Shown here in pieces: positions 28,872-37,753 of a stretch of DNA of 47,998 nucleotides. The translations under genes and the position numbers were made by a program. The stretch comes from Akkermansiaceae bacterium. GTDB lineage: Bacteria; Verrucomicrobiota; Verrucomicrobiia; Verrucomicrobiales; Akkermansiaceae. The stretch lies in assembly GCA_947491475.1 (NCBI GenBank), contig CANLKN010000017.1, positions 1 through 47,998 of the forward strand. The letters are read 5' to 3'. The notes under the pieces are model-generated. The model was not told the DNA's origin and searched no databases. It saw only the letters and a list, made by a program, of their open reading frames with translations. Position 1 is the stretch's first letter. Each line of letters starts with the position of its first letter.

Positions 28872-29405
28872 TCACTGGGAGATTCGGTCGCCGCGCAGAA
28901 TCAATGCCCGTGTGGCGATGCCAAGCCCGCCGATCACAAACAAAGCTGGAAACCAGATCGAGTAGCCGGGTGCGAGCGAGTCTGGCTTGAGCACGGCGAA
29001 GTCTGGGTTTGCAGGATTCACGCGGCAGGTGGTGGTGGTTCCAGCCGGGTATTCGGCGGCGCGTTTCTCGGCCAGCACACGTTTTGACGACCACGGGTTG
29101 CCGCGCAGCGTGAGGTGGTCGCCGATGCGTGGGATGCCCTCCCACTCGTAGCCAAACTGCACATCCACGCGGTATTCGCGCGGCGATTGCGGATCGTGAA
29201 TGCGCTCGACGATCGAGTTGTGCAGGATCACGCATTCGACTTCCGGCCAGGCATGCATTTCACGCGCCCTGAGGTAGCTGCGCGCCAACAGCCAGACAAA
29301 CAGCGCGCCGATCAGGGCGGTGGCGAAGCCGATGAATGCAAGAAACCAGCGACCGCTGGTGGATGGTGGCGGGCTTGTGCGGGCAGGTGGCGGGGCGGAG
29401 TCCAT
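28872..29405 (-). CDS. DUF3592-like membrane protein
   Basis: A 177-residue protein with two membrane helices flanking an extracytoplasmic domain. Helix 1 is WFLAFIGFATALIGALFVWL (near 20-40). The middle domain reads WPEVECVILHNSIVERIHD, YRVDVQFGYEWEGI and the family stretch YPAGTTTTCRVNPANPDFAV. Helix 2 is YSIWFPALFVIGGLGIATRA. This is the DUF3592 layout; the role of the family is unknown. I chose the ATG at 29405; an in-frame ATG at 29492 adds 29 hydrophilic residues. It is divergent from the subtilisin-like protease gene. Confidence 0.78.
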   Translation of the reverse strand: MDSAPPPARTSPPPSTSGRWFLAFIGFATALIGALFVWLLARSYLRAREMHAWPEVECVILHNSIVERIHDPQSPREYRVDVQFGYEWEGIPRIGDHLTLRGNPWSSKRVLAEKRAAEYPAGTTTTCRVNPANPDFAVLKPDSLAPGYSIWFPALFVIGGLGIATRALILRGDRISQ

Positions 29406-29542
29406 TCGGCGGTGAGAAGGCCTCAAATCATACCGGTGGATCGGGAATTTCAACCACGGATCCAGATCGTCGTTCACATTGGGATGCATCATTGCGCAGT
29501 TTTTCGTGGTTTATGGTCACTTTCTGCGTTTCATTGCGCGGC

Positions 29543-31168
29543 ATGAGAAATCGTCAATGGCTCTGGATAGCGGGATGCGCGCTGGTCGCGATACTCGGCT
29601 ATTGGCTTGCGGGCACTACGGTCCCTCATAAAACCACACGCGAAAAATCCGCTTCGCAGGCTGTGCCGAAAAGTGGCAGCTCTTGGGTGGACGAGCCCGC
29701 GCCGAAATTCCGCCGCGCCGAACGCCCGCCTGCGAGTCCCGGTGATCCGGAGGCGGAAATGCTCGGCGCGCTGGAAGGCCAGCGGGTGTTGGTGTTCAAG
29801 GACCAGTCAGCACTGGAGAATTTCCTGAAACGAATGGGGAAGGGGATTCGTCTGTTAGGCCGGCTGGATGCGCTCAACGCCCTGCGTGTCGGATTTTCAG
29901 ACTACGCGGAACTGGCCGCTTTGTTGGATGGCGATGAGGAATTGTCGTTTGTTTTTCCGGTCAACACACCGCCTTTGCCGGAAGGCAGCGTGCAGCCTGG
30001 GGCGGTGGCACTGGGCAACCAATTGCTGGAGTGGCTCGGCATCACCGGCGATCATTCCAATGCCGGAGCCGGAGTGCGCATCGCCATTCTCGATACCGGA
30101 GTGGCCTCTCATCCCGCGTTTCAAAGCCTCATCCGCTCGATCAACCTCGTTGATTTTCCCTCGGACCTTTCTGCCCTTAACGGCCATGGTACTGCCGTCG
30201 CCTCGTTGATCATCGGCAATGGCCAGCTCACTCCCGGCGTAGCACCCGGCGCGGAAATCATTTCCATCCGTGTGGCTGACGACTTCGGGCAATCCAACAC
30301 CTTTTTGCTGGCCCAAGGCATCATCGCGGCGGTGGATGCGGGAGCCAGATTAATCAACATCTCCATGGGCGGCCTCGGCGAGAGTGCCTTGCTCAAAAAT
30401 GCCGTCGCCTATGCCCAGGAGCGCGGTGCGCTGATATTCGCGGCTGCTGGAAACAACGGCATCGATCAGGTTTATCAGCCTGCCGCCAGCGATGGCGTGA
30501 TCGCCGTGGGATCGGTGGACGCCAGCGGCAATCACCTCGCATTCTCCAACAGCGGCAGCGAGATCGACATTTCCGCCCCCGGCTACGCGGTGAACGCCGC
30601 ATGGCCGGGCGATCAGGCCGCGGGCGTCACCGGAACCTCATTCAGCACCCCCATCGTGGTCGGCGCGGTGGCCCACGTGATGACCGAGGCTGGTCCCGGC
30701 ACCCTTACGCCCTGGCAGGCTTGGCAGTTGCTTTCATCCAATCTCAAAGATGGCGGAGAAGCGGGCAAAGACCCATTCCTAGGTGCCGGTATGCCGGACA
30801 TTGGCATGGCGCTCAACACCGGTAATTCCGGCATTTACGATGCCGCTGTGGCCTCTCAACGCATCCTCCCGCCGGACGCCGCAAATCCCTACGGCCAGAT
30901 GGAAATCCTCATTCAAAACCGCGGCACGGAAAAACTGATCAATACCGCCATCAAGATTTCCACCGGCGGCAGCGCCACCACCCACAACATCACCACCCTC
31001 GCGCCCAACTCCGTGACCACCGTCCGCGTGCCAATCACCCGGCCACCGACCGCTGGCACTGCCCAGCTCCAAGTGGATTCCAGGGTTTCTCTCTCCGGTG
31101 GCCTGATCGATGTCAAACCCTCCAACGACCGACGGATCGAAACGTATGCGCCTGCCGGTTCTCCGTAG
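29543..31168 (+). CDS. Exported or membrane-anchored subtilisin-like serine protease (S8)
   Basis: A 541-residue S8 peptidase. The ATG at 29543 gives an N-terminal signal or anchor helix (RQWLWIAGCALVAILGYWLA). A prodomain-like region follows (LVFKDQSALENFLKRMGKGI). The catalytic triad is complete: Asp184 in RIAILDTGVASHP, His215 in LNGHGTAVASL and Ser366 in GVTGTSFSTPIVVG; the oxyanion Asn lies in FAAAGNNGID. After the protease domain (about 165-440), residues to the end form a beta-rich C-terminal region (MEILIQNRGTEKLINTAIKI, TTVRVPITRPP) like a CARDB or Ig-type domain. It is followed by a secreted C39-like gene, so a proteolytic pair is possible. Confidence 0.9.
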   Translation: MRNRQWLWIAGCALVAILGYWLAGTTVPHKTTREKSASQAVPKSGSSWVDEPAPKFRRAERPPASPGDPEAEMLGALEGQRVLVFKDQSALENFLKRMGKGIRLLGRLDALNALRVGFSDYAELAALLDGDEELSFVFPVNTPPLPEGSVQPGAVALGNQLLEWLGITGDHSNAGAGVRIAILDTGVASHPAFQSLIRSINLVDFPSDLSALNGHGTAVASLIIGNGQLTPGVAPGAEIISIRVADDFGQSNTFLLAQGIIAAVDAGARLINISMGGLGESALLKNAVAYAQERGALIFAAAGNNGIDQVYQPAASDGVIAVGSVDASGNHLAFSNSGSEIDISAPGYAVNAAWPGDQAAGVTGTSFSTPIVVGAVAHVMTEAGPGTLTPWQAWQLLSSNLKDGGEAGKDPFLGAGMPDIGMALNTGNSGIYDAAVASQRILPPDAANPYGQMEILIQNRGTEKLINTAIKISTGGSATTHNITTLAPNSVTTVRVPITRPPTAGTAQLQVDSRVSLSGGLIDVKPSNDRRIETYAPAGSP

Positions 31169-31190
31169 GCGCAACCATGCGGTTGCGAAA

Positions 31191-31335
31191 CGTGGCGCGG
31201 GCGTCTCGCCCGCCGCCATTCCTGCCAAATATTCGGTTCCTTCCGACCCTGCCGAACCAACCCAGGGCGAAGGGGACCACTGGGAGCAGCACAAGCATCA
31301 TGAAATTTGGCGGCGGGCGAGGACGCCCGCGCCAC
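31191..31335. repeat. REPIN-like inverted pair of REP palindromes
   Basis: CGTGGCGCGGGCGTCTCGCC (continuing CGCCGCC) at 31191-31217 is repeated in inverse orientation at 31309-31335, with one extra base. The 91-base spacer shows no symmetry. Each half also has its own small palindrome (CGGGCG / CGCCCG). Related single copies lie at 7629-7654, 26171-26192 and 27957-27977. The pair fills the gap between the protease and the C39-like gene. Confidence 0.78.
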
Positions 31336-31355
31336 CAACCGCCCTCATCCGCTCT

Positions 31356-32171
31356 ATGGATGCCACTCTGCGATTTGCCGCATGGTTGGGACTTGGTATC
31401 TTTTTTTGCAATGGTCCGCTCCTCGCAGCTCCACCGCTGCGCGAGGCTCCGAATCCCTCTGCTCCACCGGCCAACCAGCTATCGGTATCCGGCAATGCCT
31501 GCGGGCCTACTGCCCTGCTCAACGCGTTTCGTTTCGGCAGCCCGCAGTGGCAGCGCGCCGCAGATGCCGTCACCGGGAAAAACGACCGCGAGCGCATTTT
31601 CACCATCATTCGTGAGATCGGCATGCGGCCTTCCAAACATCTTCCCGGCCGTCCGCGCTGGAACCGCCGCGGCGTCGGCGTTGCGGACCTCAGAGACATG
31701 GCCAACGAAATGACCCTCGGGCATTACATGCCGCCGCTCCACGATGAGGTGTTCTTCATCAAGCCGCGCGAAACACCGGAAAAACTCCTGCGGCGTGTCC
31801 ATCACTGCTTGGAAGGCTCTCTTGCCAAGGGTTTTCCGCCCGTCATCAGCCTCCGCCGCCACGCCCTGCGAAAGCAGAAGAATGGCCCGGCCCAGTGGAT
31901 CGTCATCGATGCCCACTTCGTCACTCTAACTGCCATCCCGCGCAAGCTGGAGAAAAATGCCCGCTGGTTTCCCGTCCGCTACATCGACCCTTGGGGCGGC
32001 CGCCACTGCGAGGGCCGCATCTCGATCCCCGAAAAGCCGGTTTTTTCCGACTCGAGCGGCCAATCCTCCTGCCTCGAAGCCCTGTTTCCAGAGGCTTCCG
32101 TGGGCATGAAACTGCTGCGCCACGGCGAGCAAACCATGCTCTTCATCCCCGCGGCCATCGGCAGGTGGTAG
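31356..32171 (+). CDS. Secreted C39-like cysteine peptidase-fold protein
   Basis: A 271-residue exported protein. The ATG at 31356 opens a signal peptide (LRFAAWLGLGIFFCNGPLLA). The papain-like triad can be traced: Cys49 in SGNACGPTALLNAF, His187 in IVIDAHFVTLTAIPR and Asp211 in VRYIDPWGGRHCEG. This matches the C39-like layout of stand-alone secreted proteins, without an ABC transporter domain. It may be a peptidase or a transglutaminase-like enzyme. The longer frame upstream passes through the REPIN-like pair and is not used. The substrate is unknown. Confidence 0.7.
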   Translation: MDATLRFAAWLGLGIFFCNGPLLAAPPLREAPNPSAPPANQLSVSGNACGPTALLNAFRFGSPQWQRAADAVTGKNDRERIFTIIREIGMRPSKHLPGRPRWNRRGVGVADLRDMANEMTLGHYMPPLHDEVFFIKPRETPEKLLRRVHHCLEGSLAKGFPPVISLRRHALRKQKNGPAQWIVIDAHFVTLTAIPRKLEKNARWFPVRYIDPWGGRHCEGRISIPEKPVFSDSSGQSSCLEALFPEASVGMKLLRHGEQTMLFIPAAIGRW

Positions 32172-32488
32172 TCGGAAACCGCGCGGCTGGGGGATTAGTT
32201 AGAGGCCTGCCTACGCGGAAAACGCACAAATTGTGAGAGGATATGCGTAGCTGCTTTGGTCTGCTCTGCCAATCTCCCGTTATCTCATGAGTCTCATTCA
32301 ATCAGATGGACTGCAACAACCTCACTGGTCTGAGGTTTTTCCAATCCGATTTCATGAGGCCAGTCCGGCGTCTCTCGCTCAAAATGGCAATGCTTCCGTG
32401 GGTGACGCTTCCACTGTGATTTTGTTAAAAGCCGATGATTAGATTCTGTTAGACGCCTCCATTTCCAATCCCACCAAAAACACACTCC
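32172..32488. other. Intergenic region ahead of the cytochrome cluster
   Basis: These 317 bases hold a terminator (32318-32342) and presumably the promoter of the cytochrome operon, but no consensus -35/-10 pair or operator stands out. No gene or RNA is recognised. Confidence 0.5.
32318..32342 (+). terminator. Intrinsic terminator after the C39-like gene
   Basis: AACCTCA (32318-32324) pairs with TGAGGTT (32331-32337) around CTGGTC, followed by TTT. Confidence 0.65.
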
Positions 32489-33310
32489 ATGAAAAACGCC
32501 TGGAAAATACCCGCCGCCACGGCAGTCAGCCGCTGGATCCGCCAATCTCAAGGAAACCTTTTGTGGATCGGAGGGGCGGGCGCTTCCGCGGCCCTGATCC
32601 TGATTTCCTGCTCCACCGGCGGTCGCACGATCATGGCTCCAACCAGCATCCCCGGAGCCACCTTCGTCGGCACCGAGGAATGCGCCCAGTGCCACGAGGA
32701 TGTCGTCCGTGACTTCAAGACCGCCGACCACGCGAAGCTGATGGCCAAGGGACCCAACGCGGTGGACATGGGCTGCGAATCCTGCCACGGCGCAGGCAGC
32801 AAGCACGTCGAAGCCGGCGGCGGTGCGGGCACGATCATCAATCCTGACGAATCCCCGGAAACCTGCTTCCAGTGCCACCTCGATACCAAGGCGCAGTTCA
32901 TGCTGCCTTTCAGTCACCCGGTGCTCAACGGCAAGATGTCCTGCTCCGAGTGTCACGACCCGCACAAGGGCAGCGCCATCAAGGGTGGCGGCACCCAGTT
33001 GCATGGCAGGAATGAAACCTGCGCAGATTGCCACCAAGCACAAACCCAACACTTCGTATTCGCCCATGATGCAGTCAAGGAAGGCTGCACCACCTGCCAC
33101 AGCCCGCACGGATCAGTGAACCAGAAAATGCTCACCGAGCGCAACGCGACCCTGTGCCTCAAATGCCATACCGATCAGTTCACCCCCACAGCCGGAACCA
33201 TGGGGCCCTCTGGCGGCCACAATGGACGTTTCCCGTCCGGAACCTGCTGGAGCGCTGGTTGCCACGAGGCTGTCCATGGTTCCAACACCAACATTGAACT
33301 GCGCTTCTAA
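32489..33310 (+). CDS. Octaheme c-type cytochrome, MtrA/DmsE-like, predicted lipoprotein
   Basis: A 273-residue exported multiheme cytochrome. After a long basic start, the signal ends in a lipobox (ALILISC, Cys41). Seven CxxCH heme sites lie at 65, 96, 126, 152, 178, 200 and 223. An eighth site at 253-259 is CWSAGCH, a CxxxxCH motif. Extra histidines (SHP, DPHKG, SPHG, FAHD) can serve as distal ligands. The TEECAQCHEDV start and regular spacing resemble the MtrA/PioA/DmsE group, which has ten hemes in about 300-330 residues. In those systems the protein sits inside an outer-membrane barrel and conducts electrons across it. The barrel gene follows 26 bases later, in the same order as mtrAB/pioAB. 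Confidence 0.85.
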   Translation: MKNAWKIPAATAVSRWIRQSQGNLLWIGGAGASAALILISCSTGGRTIMAPTSIPGATFVGTEECAQCHEDVVRDFKTADHAKLMAKGPNAVDMGCESCHGAGSKHVEAGGGAGTIINPDESPETCFQCHLDTKAQFMLPFSHPVLNGKMSCSECHDPHKGSAIKGGGTQLHGRNETCADCHQAQTQHFVFAHDAVKEGCTTCHSPHGSVNQKMLTERNATLCLKCHTDQFTPTAGTMGPSGGHNGRFPSGTCWSAGCHEAVHGSNTNIELRF

Positions 33311-33336
33311 TAAAAATCCTAACCCTGAACACCACC

Positions 33337-35490
33337 ATGAAGGCATTTCAAACAATCAAAATCCTCGCCCCCGCACTCGCACTCGGTATCGCCCAATCCC
33401 ATGCCGGAGCACCAACACCCGCCGACACAGAGTCGGTTGCAGCTGAACCCGCCAGCAACTGGATCACATTCATGACCGGAGGTGCGTTTGTCAGCGGCGA
33501 CGACGCCAATATGCAGGCGCGCACCCGCACTAACGACTTCTACGGCGGCATCAGCGATCTGCACTACGGCTTGCAGGTCGATGATAAGACATCTCTCCAG
33601 ATGGAGGGAAGAGCCCTGCCCGGACTTGAGGATTACGAACTCGATCTCCTGCTCACCAAGGAGGATATTGGGTATGTGAATTTGGGATTCAGCCAGTTCC
33701 GCACATGGTATGACGCTTCAGGCGGCTATTCGCCTCTGGCAGGAAACCGCTGGGTGGTGCCATTTGACGACGAGCGGTATATCGACCGCGGTGAACTGTT
33801 TCTCGAAGCGGGCCTCCGAATGGAAGACATTCCGGAGATCACCTTCCGCTACACCCATTCCTATCGAGACGGAGAGAAAGACTCGACCGTGTGGGGTGAC
33901 AACCCGACTGCCCCCAGATTCAAAAATTCGCCCGCGTTGTGGTATATCGACGAGCAGGTGGACCTCTTCGAACTGGACATCGCCCATTCGCTCAGCATCA
34001 CGGACATTGAACTCGGTCTCGTTTACCAGCATGTGGACCTCGACAATACCCGCTACACGGAACGGGGTGCGAACTCAGTACCAACTGGCGGCGCGGGAGT
34101 AAACAAGACATGGCTGAACGAAAAAAGCGAGTCCGACCTGTTCGCCGGGCATGCTTCGACGGTCACCCGTTTCAATGACAAGGCATGGCTCAGTTGGGCG
34201 GCTTCATACACCACCATGGACAGCGACATCGACGGCGGCTCGCGCACTTGGGGCAGCTATTGGGGTCCTCCCAATGCCAACGCCGGTACCCAAACACGGG
34301 ACTATGCTTACGACGCAATGAGTGGCGGCAGCAATGTAAGCCAGTTCATCACCAACTTGAACTTCATGTGGGTTCCGGTTTCGGATTTGACGATTACTCC
34401 TTCGCTCCGATACGAAAACGAGTCCGTTTACTCATCAAGCCGGTTCCGCGCGTTCAACACTGGGGCATTTTCCAACCCCGCCTCCAACCCCCCTGGTTTT
34501 GGTGTGGCTTGGTTGGGTCGTCAGAATTTGTCATCGGATACCGACATGGATGCTTGGAACACCGCTCTCGACGTCCGTTATAAGGGTATCGAAAACGTCG
34601 TTCTTTACGCCAACGCCGACTGGGGTTGGGAAGATGAGACGATCATGCGAGTTGATCAGGTGCTTCCGGGCGAATGGCTCGACTCTGATGTCACCATAGA
34701 CGAGCAGGAATACAAGTTGGGAGCCAACTGGTATCCTATGAACAAGCTCAGCTTCGGCATCCAGGGGATTTACGAATTGCGCGAGCAAGGATTTGACCAC
34801 ATCGCTGCCAGCCAAGGCAAAGCGATAGCCTCTGCCAATGGTGCGGCCAACAATTTCCGTCCGATCATGGCCGATCATAACACCGAGACCGAGAACCTCA
34901 ACTTGAGGATGACATGGCGTCCGCTCGGCAATGTTTCGATGGTTACACGCTACGATTATTCCAAGACGGAATATGAGAACCGCGGTGTCCTGTTGAGCCC
35001 GCCAGCCCAGAGCCCGCCCATCACGGGAACACTGCTCAATCTGATTGAAAGCGGCCAGGTCGAATCGCACGTGGTCAGCGAGACCGTCACTTGGAATCCG
35101 ACTGCACAGATGTATGTCCAGGGGTCTGTGAGCTGGGTCTCATCGGAAACATCCACGCCCACCAATGTGTTGAATCCCGACATGGACAACGATTACATCG
35201 TATGTGGCCTGAATGCCGGATATGCTTTGGACGCCCGCACCGACATCACTGCCGGCTACAACTTCTATACCCAGCGGAATTACGGGGTGGCTGCCGCCTC
35301 AATGGGGTATGGGCTGGAAACCTCCGAGCATATGTTCAGTATTGGTATGAACCGGATGCTCACCGACAACATCCTTTGGACCGTCAGCTACGGTTTCATC
35401 ACCAGCGACACCAAGGACATTGACCAATCAGGCGGCTTCAACGATTTTGACGCCCACATGGTGTCAACGGGCTTGCAAGTTCGCTTCTGA
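33337..35490 (+). CDS. MtrB/PioB-like outer-membrane beta-barrel of a porin-cytochrome complex
   Basis: A 717-residue exported protein with a signal peptide (AFQTIKILAPALALGIAQSH). It is built of alternating, aromatic-rich strands throughout (NWITFMTGGAF, YGLQVDDKTSLQMEGRALPG, DIGYVNLGFSQFRTWYDASG, NVSMVTRYDYSKTEYENRGV) and ends in a typical outer-membrane terminal strand (STGLQVRF). Length and position directly after the MtrA/DmsE-like gene match MtrB/PioB porins, which encase the decaheme cytochrome. No N-terminal CxxC is present. It presumably forms the sheath for the upstream cytochrome. No extracellular MtrC/OmcA-like cytochrome is encoded here. Confidence 0.82.
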   Translation: MKAFQTIKILAPALALGIAQSHAGAPTPADTESVAAEPASNWITFMTGGAFVSGDDANMQARTRTNDFYGGISDLHYGLQVDDKTSLQMEGRALPGLEDYELDLLLTKEDIGYVNLGFSQFRTWYDASGGYSPLAGNRWVVPFDDERYIDRGELFLEAGLRMEDIPEITFRYTHSYRDGEKDSTVWGDNPTAPRFKNSPALWYIDEQVDLFELDIAHSLSITDIELGLVYQHVDLDNTRYTERGANSVPTGGAGVNKTWLNEKSESDLFAGHASTVTRFNDKAWLSWAASYTTMDSDIDGGSRTWGSYWGPPNANAGTQTRDYAYDAMSGGSNVSQFITNLNFMWVPVSDLTITPSLRYENESVYSSSRFRAFNTGAFSNPASNPPGFGVAWLGRQNLSSDTDMDAWNTALDVRYKGIENVVLYANADWGWEDETIMRVDQVLPGEWLDSDVTIDEQEYKLGANWYPMNKLSFGIQGIYELREQGFDHIAASQGKAIASANGAANNFRPIMADHNTETENLNLRMTWRPLGNVSMVTRYDYSKTEYENRGVLLSPPAQSPPITGTLLNLIESGQVESHVVSETVTWNPTAQMYVQGSVSWVSSETSTPTNVLNPDMDNDYIVCGLNAGYALDARTDITAGYNFYTQRNYGVAAASMGYGLETSEHMFSIGMNRMLTDNILWTVSYGFITSDTKDIDQSGGFNDFDAHMVSTGLQVRF

Positions 35491-35539
35491 TGTACCAGAT
35501 TATTTCCACTGCTTACCCAATCACCAACCAATACCAATA

Positions 35540-35863
35540 ATGAAAATCCAGATTACACTTCTATCGATCGCCGCCCTGCTGGCAACGCCAGCTGCCTTCG
35601 GTGATGCCGCCGCCATTTACGCCAAGAGCTGCGCCTCCTGCCACGGCAAGGACGGTGCCGGAGCCACCAAGATGGGCAAAAAAGCCGGTGCCAGAGACTA
35701 CACCACCGCGGAAGGCCAGAAATGGTCGGATGAGGAAGGGGTCAAGGCCATCCTCGAAGGCGTCAAGGACGGCGACAAAACCAAAATGAAGGGTTACACC
35801 GGCAAGATTACCGAGGCGGAAGCCAAGGAACTCGTTGCCTACATCCGCAAATTCAAGAAATAA
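35540..35863 (+). CDS. Small periplasmic monoheme cytochrome c (class I)
   Basis: A 107-residue exported electron carrier. The ATG at 35540 gives a signal peptide (KIQITLLSIAALLATPAAFG). The mature protein has a single heme site (IYAKSCASCHGKDGAGATKM) and a C-terminal class I helix (ITEAEAKELVAYIRKFKK). MKGYTG holds the likely axial methionine. It can shuttle electrons through the periplasm between the membrane quinol dehydrogenase and the outer-membrane conduit. It follows the barrel gene by 49 bases and precedes a terminator, so it closes the first transcription unit of the cluster. Confidence 0.92.
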   Translation: MKIQITLLSIAALLATPAAFGDAAAIYAKSCASCHGKDGAGATKMGKKAGARDYTTAEGQKWSDEEGVKAILEGVKDGDKTKMKGYTGKITEAEAKELVAYIRKFKK

Positions 35864-35914
35864 CCCCGACCAACCGATCCGGTGCCGGTGATCCGCCACC
35901 GGAACGGTTGCCTG

Positions 35915-35949
35915 AGCGGAGTCTCGCATCCCGAGGCTCCGCTTTTTTC
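35915..35949 (+). terminator. Intrinsic terminator after the small cytochrome gene
   Basis: AGCGGAG (35915-35921) pairs with CTCCGCT (35937-35943), with inner pairing CTCG/CGAG, followed by a T run. Confidence 0.85.
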
Positions 35950-35967
35950 TAAACCTCGATTCGATCT

Positions 35968-36000
35968 GAATCACGAAAACCGACGAATTTCACGAATATC
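35968..36000. repeat. Word-like A/T-rich dispersed repeat
   Basis: The sequence TCACGAAAACCGACGAATTT followed by CACGAATATC contains the repeated word CACGAA. Such CACGAATTTCACGAAT-type strings are, from memory, dispersed in many bacterial genomes. It lies just outside a terminator. Confidence 0.4.
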
Positions 36001-36173
36001 AAGGAGTTGAAGAACGACCTCCAATGTTTGGGACATTTTTCCATCAGGCTGAGGATATTCTCATTTCGTGGTTTCCTTTTTTCAGAGGGTTGATGCAAAT
36101 CGCATGACGGTTTGATTGAGAAATTCCGATAACTCCGCCCTCTTTTCAAAACACACAACAATACGCCAAGCCC

Positions 36174-37670
36174 ATGAGCGAAGAACCTCACAGCACTACG
36201 ATCCTCGGTCGTCTCAACCGTTTGCGCAACTGGCTCAGCCTTGCCGGCATGGTGCTCTGCGCATCCGCCGTATTCGCGTTCGTGCTGCTGGTGGCCGTTG
36301 ACCTGTTCGCCACCCACGCCAACCCCTACATGGGCATCCTGGCCTATGTGGTGGCTCCGATGTTCTTCTTCATGGGTCTGGGCCTGGTGGTTCTCGGCTA
36401 TTTCCTGGAAAGCCGCCGCATCCGCAAGGGCGTGCCGCGCAAGGAGGGGGGGCTGGTGCTGAGTGTGGACCTTTCGCGCAAGCGGGACCGCCAGATGATG
36501 GCCGCCTTCGTGCTGGGCAGCATTGGTTTCCTGCTGCTGACCGCCTTCGGCAGTTATGAGACCTATCACCTGATGGAATCCAACACCTTCTGCGGCCAGG
36601 CCTGCCACACGCCGATGGAGCCGCAATTCAGTGCGCACCAGCACTCGGCGCATGCCCAGGTGGATTGCGTGGCCTGTCACATCGGCCCCGGCACCACCGC
36701 CTACATCCGCACCAAGCTCAACGGGGTGAAACAGCTGTATCACCAGATTCGCGGTGATTTCAACCGGCCGATCCGGATTCTCAACCCGAACCTGCGCCTG
36801 GCCCAGGAAACCTGCCAGACCTGCCACTGGTCGCAGAAGCATTTCGGCGATGTGCCGAAGACTTTCAAACGCTTCCTCGCCGACGAGGAGAACACGCCTT
36901 TTACAGTCCAGATGCTGCTCAAGGTGGGTGGCAGTGATCCGGTGCGCGGACCTGTGGAGGGCATCCACTCGCACATGAACGTCTCCAACAAGATCGAGTT
37001 CATCCATTCGGACGATGAGCGGCTGGAGATTCCCTGGGTGCGCGTGACGGATGCCGATGGCAAGGTCACCGAATACCGCACCGAGGGGTTCACGGACGAC
37101 ATTTCGAAGCATCAGATCCGCACCATGGATTGCATGGATTGTCACAACCGGCCGGCGCACGAATTCCTGTCGCCGAATGATGCGGTGGACCAGGCGCTGG
37201 CGACGGGCCGCATTGATCCGTCGATCCCCTGGGCCAAGAAAAATGTGGTCACCGCGCTCGCCGCGCCCTATTCCACCCGCGAGGAGGCCCAGCAGAAAAT
37301 CGAAGAATTCCTGCGCGCCGAGTATCCGGATGACAAGCGCGTGGATGCGCTGATCGCCGAGGCCAAGAAGATTTATGCCACCAATTTCTTCCCGGAAATG
37401 AAGGCTGACTGGCGCGCCCATCCGGACCACATAGGCCACAAGGACACCAACGGCTGCTTCCGCTGCCACGACGGCACGCACTTCGCCTCCGACGGCAAGA
37501 CCACCATCAAGGGCAGCGATTGCAATGCCTGCCACATCATCACCGCACAGGGTGCCGGCGAGGAACTGGAAAAAGTCAACCTCAAGGGCCACGACTTCTT
37601 CCACCTCGATTCGGAATACCTCGAGCCCAACTGCGCCGAGTGCCACAACGGGCAGATCCAGGAGGAATGA
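36174..37670 (+). CDS. Membrane-bound multiheme cytochrome c, NapC/NrfH/CymA-like quinol dehydrogenase
   Basis: A 498-residue protein with three predicted membrane helices (about 21-43, 53-77, 109-126) and a periplasmic multiheme part. Heme sites are CGQACH at 140-145 (CxxxCH), then CVACH (165-169), CQTCH, CMDCH, CFRCH, CNACH and CAECH, seven in all. The stretch ESNTFCGQACHTPMEPQFSA with HQHSAHAQVDCVACHIGPG is typical of the NapC/NirT family, which takes electrons from membrane quinols. Known NapC/CymA proteins have one helix and four hemes, so this is an enlarged form with extra helices and hemes. In this cluster it is the obvious electron entry point for the periplasmic cytochrome and the outer-membrane conduit. 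Role and direction of flow are inferred. Confidence 0.85.
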   Translation: MSEEPHSTTILGRLNRLRNWLSLAGMVLCASAVFAFVLLVAVDLFATHANPYMGILAYVVAPMFFFMGLGLVVLGYFLESRRIRKGVPRKEGGLVLSVDLSRKRDRQMMAAFVLGSIGFLLLTAFGSYETYHLMESNTFCGQACHTPMEPQFSAHQHSAHAQVDCVACHIGPGTTAYIRTKLNGVKQLYHQIRGDFNRPIRILNPNLRLAQETCQTCHWSQKHFGDVPKTFKRFLADEENTPFTVQMLLKVGGSDPVRGPVEGIHSHMNVSNKIEFIHSDDERLEIPWVRVTDADGKVTEYRTEGFTDDISKHQIRTMDCMDCHNRPAHEFLSPNDAVDQALATGRIDPSIPWAKKNVVTALAAPYSTREEAQQKIEEFLRAEYPDDKRVDALIAEAKKIYATNFFPEMKADWRAHPDHIGHKDTNGCFRCHDGTHFASDGKTTIKGSDCNACHIITAQGAGEELEKVNLKGHDFFHLDSEYLEPNCAECHNGQIQEE

Positions 37671-37706
37671 GATTCTAAATCTTCGGTCTTTTTTTGCTGG
37701 AGAATT

Positions 37707-37720
37707 GACGGTTCGCCGTC
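37707..37720. promoter_or_regulatory. TTCG-capped hairpin in a short intergenic gap
   Basis: GACGGTTCGCCGTC forms a 5-bp stem closed by a stable TTCG loop, 34 bases ahead of the lipoprotein start. It could modulate expression or mRNA stability. No T run follows. Confidence 0.4.
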
Positions 37721-37753
37721 TGGCGTGAACATGCGCCCGCTACGAACTCAATC

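Larger units (their letters stand above)
35864..36173. other. Intergenic region between the two cytochrome units
   Basis: Besides the terminator (35915-35949) and the word-like repeat (35968-36000) there is an A/T-rich stretch to the next start. A promoter for the NapC-like gene is expected here but not identified. Confidence 0.5.

Noticed and set aside
35949-37646. Long minus-strand open frame (565 codons) opposite the NapC-like gene
   Set aside because: The opposite strand encodes seven heme motifs and membrane helices; this frame is compositionally biased and runs into a terminator.
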